A stretch of DNA of 64,000 nt from contig JAWKRP010000002.1 of the NCBI GenBank assembly GCA_041389565.1, forward strand, positions 930,001-994,000, read 5' to 3'. The DNA is from JACKEQ01 sp041389565 (GTDB lineage: Bacteria > Myxococcota_A > UBA796 > GCA-2862545). The notes under the pieces were generated by a model. That model saw nothing but the letters and a program-made list of their open reading frames with translations, ran no database searches and was not told where the DNA came from. The position numbers and the translations under genes were made by a program. Positions 59,499-64,000 of this stretch are shown piece after piece (the stretch's first letter is position 1; each line of letters starts with the position of its first letter).

Positions 59499-60722
59499 TC
59501 AGGGGATCAGCGGGAGTCTCCGCTCTTCTGCCCCGTACGCGATGGGCGTCAGCTCGATCAGCGTGTGGAGCGGGATGTCCACGTGCGGGATCGCCTCGCT
59601 CGGCTGGTTCGTGAAGTACCCGTACAGCACCCGGATCACGGCCTGGTGCGCGACCACCACCAACGGACCGCGGTGCCGCTCCATCTCCAGGATCACCGGC
59701 TCCAGCCGGTTCACCACATCTACGTACGACTCCCCCCGTGGGTAGCGGTACCGGAGCTTGTCGGCCTTGCGTGCCGCATACTCGCCGGGCATCTGGTCGC
59801 GGATCTCGTCGTACGTCATCCCGTCGCAGCGCCCCGCGTCGATCTCGTCGAGCTCCTTCAGCGGGTACTGCGGCCACGGGAGGTCGCGGGCCGTGCTGCG
59901 TGTGCGGACCAGCGTGCTCGTCCACACCTCCACGTCGCCTTCGAGCGTCGCGGTCAGCCGCTCCGTGAGCGCGTGTGCGTACGCTTCGCCACGCCGGGTG
60001 AGGCTGCTGTCGCCGCCGATCCGCCCGAGCGCGTTGTACTCGGACTCTCCGTGCCTCGACAGGTAGATCGTGCGCGGCTCGAGGTGCAGGCACGTGAGCA
60101 GGTTCACGACACCGCCGAGGAGCCAGCCCCGGATGCGGTTCACGACCACCTGGCGCCCGACGTCGACGAGCCGGATGTAGCGACACGTGTCGTCGAGCGG
60201 CTCGTACGCGGTGGCGTAGTGGGAGATCCGGTGGCGGAAGTCGGCCACGGCCTCCTCGGGGTCGACCCCCTTGTAGTCGGGCATCCGGATCTTGGTCTGC
60301 CGGACGTTGTTCTCGATGATCGAGGGGTCGTTGCAGACCGACTCCAGGAACACGACCTCGACGCCATCGGCCTCGAGCGGCTCTGCCACCATCCTCCGGC
60401 GCGCGCGCGTGATGTTCGTGGCGTCGTAGATCGCGACCTCACCCCCCTCCGCGAACCAGGCCCGGACATCGGCGAGCGCCGCCGCCGCCATCGCGTGGCG
60501 GGCAGCCCGCCCCTCGGGGTTGTCGGGATCGAAGAAGGAGTGCGGCTGGTGCGCCCCGATCCGCTCACGCCGGTAGCTCCCGACGTTGAAGATGCGCGCG
60601 TTCACACCCTTCCAGTTCAGGTACCGGACGATGCGACGCGCGATGTGGGTCTTCCCGCGGGCTGGGAGCCCCACCATGACGATGGCCAGGCGATGTCTCG
60701 GCTGGCGTGACCCGAAGCCCAA
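59499..60722 (-). CDS. 6-phosphofructo-2-kinase/fructose-2,6-bisphosphatase, eukaryote-like
   Basis: A 407-residue bifunctional enzyme. The kinase half has the Walker A GLPARGKTHIARRI, IYDATNITRARR and SVCNDPSIIENNVRQTKIRM-PDYKG, a PFK-2 signature. The phosphatase half has IYLSRHGESEYNALGRIGGD with the phospho-His in RHGE, STLVRTRSTA, EIDAGRCDGMTYDEI and VVVAHQAVIRVLYGYF. In eukaryotes it makes and removes fructose 2,6-bisphosphate, a glycolysis regulator that most bacteria lack. Both active sites look complete. A TerB-type gene lies 12 bases upstream, on the same strand. Confidence 0.93.
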   Translation of the reverse strand: MGFGSRQPRHRLAIVMVGLPARGKTHIARRIVRYLNWKGVNARIFNVGSYRRERIGAHQPHSFFDPDNPEGRAARHAMAAAALADVRAWFAEGGEVAIYDATNITRARRRMVAEPLEADGVEVVFLESVCNDPSIIENNVRQTKIRMPDYKGVDPEEAVADFRHRISHYATAYEPLDDTCRYIRLVDVGRQVVVNRIRGWLLGGVVNLLTCLHLEPRTIYLSRHGESEYNALGRIGGDSSLTRRGEAYAHALTERLTATLEGDVEVWTSTLVRTRSTARDLPWPQYPLKELDEIDAGRCDGMTYDEIRDQMPGEYAARKADKLRYRYPRGESYVDVVNRLEPVILEMERHRGPLVVVAHQAVIRVLYGYFTNQPSEAIPHVDIPLHTLIELTPIAYGAEERRLPLIP

Positions 60723-60734
60723 GCGCGCGGCCGA

Positions 60735-61163
60735 TCAGTCGTATTCGGGCGCAGGGAGGTCGATCGACCCCGTGCCGATGAGCTGCTCGAGGCGGGCGGT
60801 GAACTGCTCGGGACGGAGACCGAGGAGCTTCGCCGCACGGACGAGGATGTTGCCCTCGATGTACTGGAAGTCGTCGTCGGAGATGGCCGCCTGGTAGAAC
60901 GTCTCGAGGATCTGGAGCCGCTCGGGCACCGAGAGCTTGACGGGCAGCTCGAGCAACGCCTCGCCGAGGGCATCCTGCCAGCGCTGCGTGTAGTGGCCCT
61001 TCTCGTCGACGAAGCCGCTCGACTCGAACAGCTCCTTCGGGAAGGTGCGCGACAGGAACCGGGCTTCCGCGGGAACGACCTCGTCGTCGCTCTCGAGGAT
61101 CTGGTTCACGATGTGGTACGTGAAGGCCAGCTTGAGCTGGTCGACGGTGAAGTCCTCGTCCAA
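60735..61163 (-). CDS. TerB-family protein
   Basis: A 142-residue all-helical protein. ILESDDEVVPAEARFL and AISDDDFQYIEGNILVRAAKLLG are the paired acidic helices of TerB-like (DjlA N-terminal) domains, which bind metal ions at Asp/Glu clusters. Family members occur in tellurite/stress operons and in envelope stress factors. It is upstream of the PFK-2/FBPase-2 gene on the same strand. No tellurite genes are near, so a general regulatory role is likely. Confidence 0.82.
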   Translation of the reverse strand: MDEDFTVDQLKLAFTYHIVNQILESDDEVVPAEARFLSRTFPKELFESSGFVDEKGHYTQRWQDALGEALLELPVKLSVPERLQILETFYQAAISDDDFQYIEGNILVRAAKLLGLRPEQFTARLEQLIGTGSIDLPAPEYD

Positions 61164-61234
61164 GGCGATGTCCTCCGGTCCGGCATGTTTAACACCTGTG
61201 GGCTACGGTCAGTCCAGCACTCGGAGCGTGAAGC

Positions 61235-62593
61235 GTGATCGCCCTGTGGCTGGCCGCCGCCCAGGCCCATGTCCCCATCTTGTACGTGTTCGGCCCCGAA
61301 GACGACTGGTGCGGGTTCCTCTCGCAGACCGTCGAGATCGACGGTGCGCTCTTCTATCCCGGCGACGTCGTGATCCTGGAGCCCGGCGAGTACAGCCGGT
61401 GCGCCGTGTGGGCCCTGTACACCGACACCGACACCGAGTTCACGGTGATCCAGGCCTCCGACCCCGACGATCCGCCGCGCTTCGTGCACGACGGCGGGCC
61501 AGAGCCCATGCTCGACATCATGGGCACGCACATCCAGGTGTTCGACCTCGCGTTCGAGTCGGTGCCCGCGGGCGCCACGGGCCTGCGCGTGCACGACATC
61601 GACCACGCGTGGTTCCGGTTCGCGGAGTTCACGGGGATCGCGGGCACCGGGATGCGCGTCGAGGGCGCGGCGTCCGACCTCTGGGTGCTCGACGACCGCT
61701 TCGAGACCGAGGCGGGCGGCGTGGGGCTGCAGCTCGGGTGCGAGGGATGCGCGCAGAACGTGCGCGTGCGCGACGACCTCGTGCTGGGCGCAGGCACCGG
61801 CATCGTGTCGGCACCGGGAGCGGTGGTCGAGATCACCGACGTGGTGTTCGGGGGTCCCGGCGATGGCGTGCAGGTCTGGGGAGGCCCCGACACGTCCTTC
61901 CTGACCGGGAACCTGTTCGTGGATGTGGGCGCGGCCCTCGAGGTGCACGGCGGTCCGTTGGTGGTGCGCAACAACCTCGTGCGCGCGACGGGCACCGCGA
62001 TCTCGGCGTCCGACGACGGAACCGCGTCGTTCGAGCGGGTGCGCGTGCTCGGGAACTCGTTCGCGGGCGGGGCCGTCGAGCTCGGTGCCGTCACGGGCGC
62101 GGGCTTCGAGGTGGCCGACAACGCGGGGGTGTCCGGAGGCGGAGCCGGGAACGTGCCGTGCGACGGGGCGTGCTGGCGCGATCCCGCCATGAACGACTTC
62201 TACCCGGCCGCGGGGTCCCCGCTGCTCGGCGCAGGGGAGGGAACCACGGACGACGCGCTGTTCGAGGACTTCTGCGGGCAGGAGCGCGTCGAGCCCCGCA
62301 CGGCCGGAGCGATCCAGTTCGTCGGCGACATCGGCTGGGACCCCCTGACGGTCGGCTTCAAGTCCGACTTCCAGTGCTCCATCGTCGGTCCGCCGGGGAA
62401 GGACACCGGGTTCCAGGAGACCGACGACGAAGCGCCGAAGTGCGGCTGCGCTCAGGCGGGTGACGCGTCTTTCGGGGGCCGCGCGCTCGGCATCGGGCTG
62501 TTCCTGGGCTTCCTCGTGCGTCGCAGGAGCGCGAGCACGGCCGCTGCCAGCCACAGCCCGGACGCCGGGGTGCCCGCGCAGCCGCACGGCTGA
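61235..62593 (+). CDS. Surface beta-helix protein with MYXO-CTERM-like anchor
   Basis: A 452-residue protein from GTG with signal peptide IALWLAAAQA. Residues about 80-340 show rung-like repeats (GLRVHDIDHAWFRFAEFTG, NVRVRDDLVLGAGTGIVSA) of a right-handed beta-helix. The C-terminus has CGCAQAG, then hydrophobic LGIGLFLGFLV and RRRS, the three-part form of myxobacterial MYXO-CTERM-type sorting tails, followed by 20 more residues. Probably processed and lipid- or surface-anchored. Its last 142 bases overlap the convergent gene. Confidence 0.78.
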   Translation: MIALWLAAAQAHVPILYVFGPEDDWCGFLSQTVEIDGALFYPGDVVILEPGEYSRCAVWALYTDTDTEFTVIQASDPDDPPRFVHDGGPEPMLDIMGTHIQVFDLAFESVPAGATGLRVHDIDHAWFRFAEFTGIAGTGMRVEGAASDLWVLDDRFETEAGGVGLQLGCEGCAQNVRVRDDLVLGAGTGIVSAPGAVVEITDVVFGGPGDGVQVWGGPDTSFLTGNLFVDVGAALEVHGGPLVVRNNLVRATGTAISASDDGTASFERVRVLGNSFAGGAVELGAVTGAGFEVADNAGVSGGGAGNVPCDGACWRDPAMNDFYPAAGSPLLGAGEGTTDDALFEDFCGQERVEPRTAGAIQFVGDIGWDPLTVGFKSDFQCSIVGPPGKDTGFQETDDEAPKCGCAQAGDASFGGRALGIGLFLGFLVRRRSASTAAASHSPDAGVPAQPHG

Positions 62594-63729
62594 GGCTCGG
62601 GCTCGGGCTCCGTGATCGGCGGGGGTGGGGCGGGAACCCCCGTGTCTCCGGTGTCCGTGCGGGCGCGCAGGCGGGGCTCCAGCGTGGCCCACAAGGGCTC
62701 GCACACGAGCGCCTGATCCGAGCCCGCGGGGCAGGCGAGGGGGCCCGAGATGTCCGACGGAGCGTACGTCGAACCCGGTGTGGCGAAGTCGTCGCTCACC
62801 GTGAGCAGCACCCCGTTCACGAATGCGCGGCCCGCCAGCACCAGCCGGGTGGACGTGTCGAGCCCGCTGGAGTCCGGGAGGTCGGTGAGCGGGGTGGGGG
62901 TGGGCGTGACCTGCCATGGATGCCGGTCGCCGAGGATGGCGTAGATCGTTCCGTCGGCGGCCCGCGAGAGGTCGGTGACGCGGTCGGGTGCGTGCCACAG
63001 CTCCATCTGGACGGCTCCCCCCGAGGACACCGCGAGGATCTGGTCCACCCCGATGGGATCGAGCACGACCCAGGCCGCATCGGGGTCGACGGGGTCGGCG
63101 ATCCCGACGGTGGCATCGACCGGAGCCAGCAAGGCGGGGTCGACCGGGATCGGGTGGGACGTGAACGCGACGCCATCGGCGCTGTGCCACAGGGTGAGCG
63201 CGGTGTCGCCCTCGGACGAGGTCGCCCACACGCCCGCGCCGACCGCCACGGAGAGGAAGCGCGAACCCGGCTCGGTGAGCACGGCGACCAGGCTGTTCAC
63301 GTCGGCCCCGTGGAACAGTGAGTTCGACCCGTCCGGATCGGCCGTCGCGACCCACACCGACCCGTCGGGACCGAACGCCACGTCGGCCACGATGCGCCCG
63401 TCGAAGCCCGGCACGGGGACCCACGTGCACAGGTCTTCGGAGGCCCACAGGGGGTGGCCGTCGCGCATCTCGAGCGGGTTGGTCATGCGTGAAATCCACG
63501 TGCCAGTCGGGCTCCTCACGTAGTCGGGCGAGGTGATCGCACCGACCGCCGTGACGCCTTCGTGGCACACCCAGTGGAGCCCGGATCCGTCCTGGACCAC
63601 GAGCCCGAACGTGCCCTCCACGACGGCTCCGGACGGCGTGTCGACGGCATCGAGCGTGTCGATCAGGTCGCCGACGTGGGCGTCGGCCTGCGGATACAGG
63701 ACGATGGCTGCGAGACTGGCTAGGCTCAT
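62452..63729 (-). CDS. Surface protein with MYXO-CTERM-like anchor
   Basis: A 425-residue protein with signal peptide MSLASLAAIVLYPQADA. The body is strand-rich with repeated W-x-x-x and Asp/Gly turns, as in a beta-propeller (VADVAFGPDGSVWVATADPDG, DLSRAADGTIYAILGDRHPW). A Thr/Asp/Pro/Glu linker is followed by PCGCAG, a hydrophobic SGLWLAAAVLALL and RRTRK, a MYXO-CTERM-like tail. The tail overlaps antisense with that of the convergent beta-helix gene. Start is 18 bases from the divergent lipoprotein gene. Confidence 0.78.
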   Translation of the reverse strand: MSLASLAAIVLYPQADAHVGDLIDTLDAVDTPSGAVVEGTFGLVVQDGSGLHWVCHEGVTAVGAITSPDYVRSPTGTWISRMTNPLEMRDGHPLWASEDLCTWVPVPGFDGRIVADVAFGPDGSVWVATADPDGSNSLFHGADVNSLVAVLTEPGSRFLSVAVGAGVWATSSEGDTALTLWHSADGVAFTSHPIPVDPALLAPVDATVGIADPVDPDAAWVVLDPIGVDQILAVSSGGAVQMELWHAPDRVTDLSRAADGTIYAILGDRHPWQVTPTPTPLTDLPDSSGLDTSTRLVLAGRAFVNGVLLTVSDDFATPGSTYAPSDISGPLACPAGSDQALVCEPLWATLEPRLRARTDTGDTGVPAPPPPITEPEPEPQPCGCAGTPASGLWLAAAVLALLRRTRKPRNSPMPSARPPKDASPA

Positions 63730-63747
63730 GGTCCCCCTGGAGGTCTC

Positions 63748-64000
63748 ATGCGCCTGTCCTGTAGCGTCTTCGCCCTGTCCGTACTCGCCGGGTGTACCGG
63801 GGAGGGGAGCGACGTCGACGTGCTGGGCCTGCCCGTGCTCGGGAACGGCAGCGGCGACGTGGCGGCGATGCTGGAGGTGATGGGTACCTCGGCCGACGGC
63901 CTGAACGAGACGACCGACCTCGCGATGAACCCGTCCGTGCCGGGCGAGCTGTGGACCGTGAACAAGGCCGACGACTCCGTCGTGATCTTCGCGAACGTGG
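63748..64000 (+). CDS. Lipoprotein, 3' end outside window
   Basis: The first 84 codons are visible. GGAGG lies five bases before ATG. MRLSCSVFALSVLAGC is a lipoprotein signal with lipobox LAGC. The mature sequence has LPVLGNGSGDVAAMLEVMG and VPGELWTVNKADDSVVIFANV, the latter like the first blade of a beta-propeller. Function cannot be told from this fragment. Confidence 0.72.
   Translation, partial: MRLSCSVFALSVLAGCTGEGSDVDVLGLPVLGNGSGDVAAMLEVMGTSADGLNETTDLAMNPSVPGELWTVNKADDSVVIFANV

Overview
The window is about 70% GC and almost fully coding. Short intergenic gaps, frequent ATGA/GTGA stop-start overlaps, many GTG/TTG starts and a very large share of lipoproteins all point to a Gram-negative envelope-rich bacterium. 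Eukaryote-like Ser/Thr kinases, a sigma factor paired with a kinase, MopE-type metal-binding repeats, an UnbV/ASPIC domain, PPC and lamin-tail lipoproteins with Asp-alternating linkers, and Cys-Gly-Cys/TM/Arg C-terminal tails resembling MYXO-CTERM suggest Myxococcota or a close deltaproteobacterial relative. This placement is inferred from content; no rRNA or marker phylogeny is available here.

Region 1 (2-10504, + strand) is one tightly coupled run of ten genes. Its core is a MotA-like channel, a MotB-like peptidoglycan-binding stator subunit, and a protein with signal peptide, periplasmic part, one TM helix and a cytoplasmic part that reads like FliG middle and C-terminal (torque) domains. 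Around it are outer-membrane barrel candidates, lipoproteins, a helical-repeat protein and a TonB/AgmX-like single-pass protein. No other flagellar gene is visible. I read this as a candidate envelope-spanning motor with a membrane-tethered rotor; it is the most interesting system in the window.

Region 2 (10506-25780) is regulatory and envelope-related: a Ser/Thr kinase, a GlxA-type AraC regulator divergent from a GST, a zinc-ribbon protein, a cytochrome c/copper monooxygenase fusion lipoprotein, then an ECF sigma factor overlapping a transmembrane kinase that carries an N-terminal anti-sigma-type zinc finger, two lipoproteins and a further kinase. A large exported protein and an APH-family kinase follow.

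Region 3 (25814-40087) is a mosaic of small genes: RibD-C/DHFR-like, MmcQ/YjbR, DUF4386, serine hydrolase, GNAT, NmrA-like, DUF1266, DUF1801, an N-acyltransferase-CNB fusion, several lipoproteins, an FHA-winged-helix protein and a selenocysteine tRNA.

Region 4 (40088-48666, - strand) is a six-gene run with boxC and boxB of aerobic benzoyl-CoA catabolism, an unknown lipoprotein between them, then a MopE/FG-GAP/UnbV lipoprotein, a membrane protein and an MBL hydrolase. BoxA is not seen.

Region 5 (48738-57736) holds four consecutive large lipoproteins in which a highly acidic D-x-D linker separates the lipid anchor from lamin-tail or five-fold PPC-like modules, followed upstream by a YbgC-type thioesterase. 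Region 6 (57824-64000) has a TM protein, a 750-bp gap with 39-bp repeats, a eukaryote-type PFK-2/FBPase-2, a TerB protein, two convergent surface proteins whose C-terminal anchor tails overlap antisense, and a truncated lipoprotein gene.
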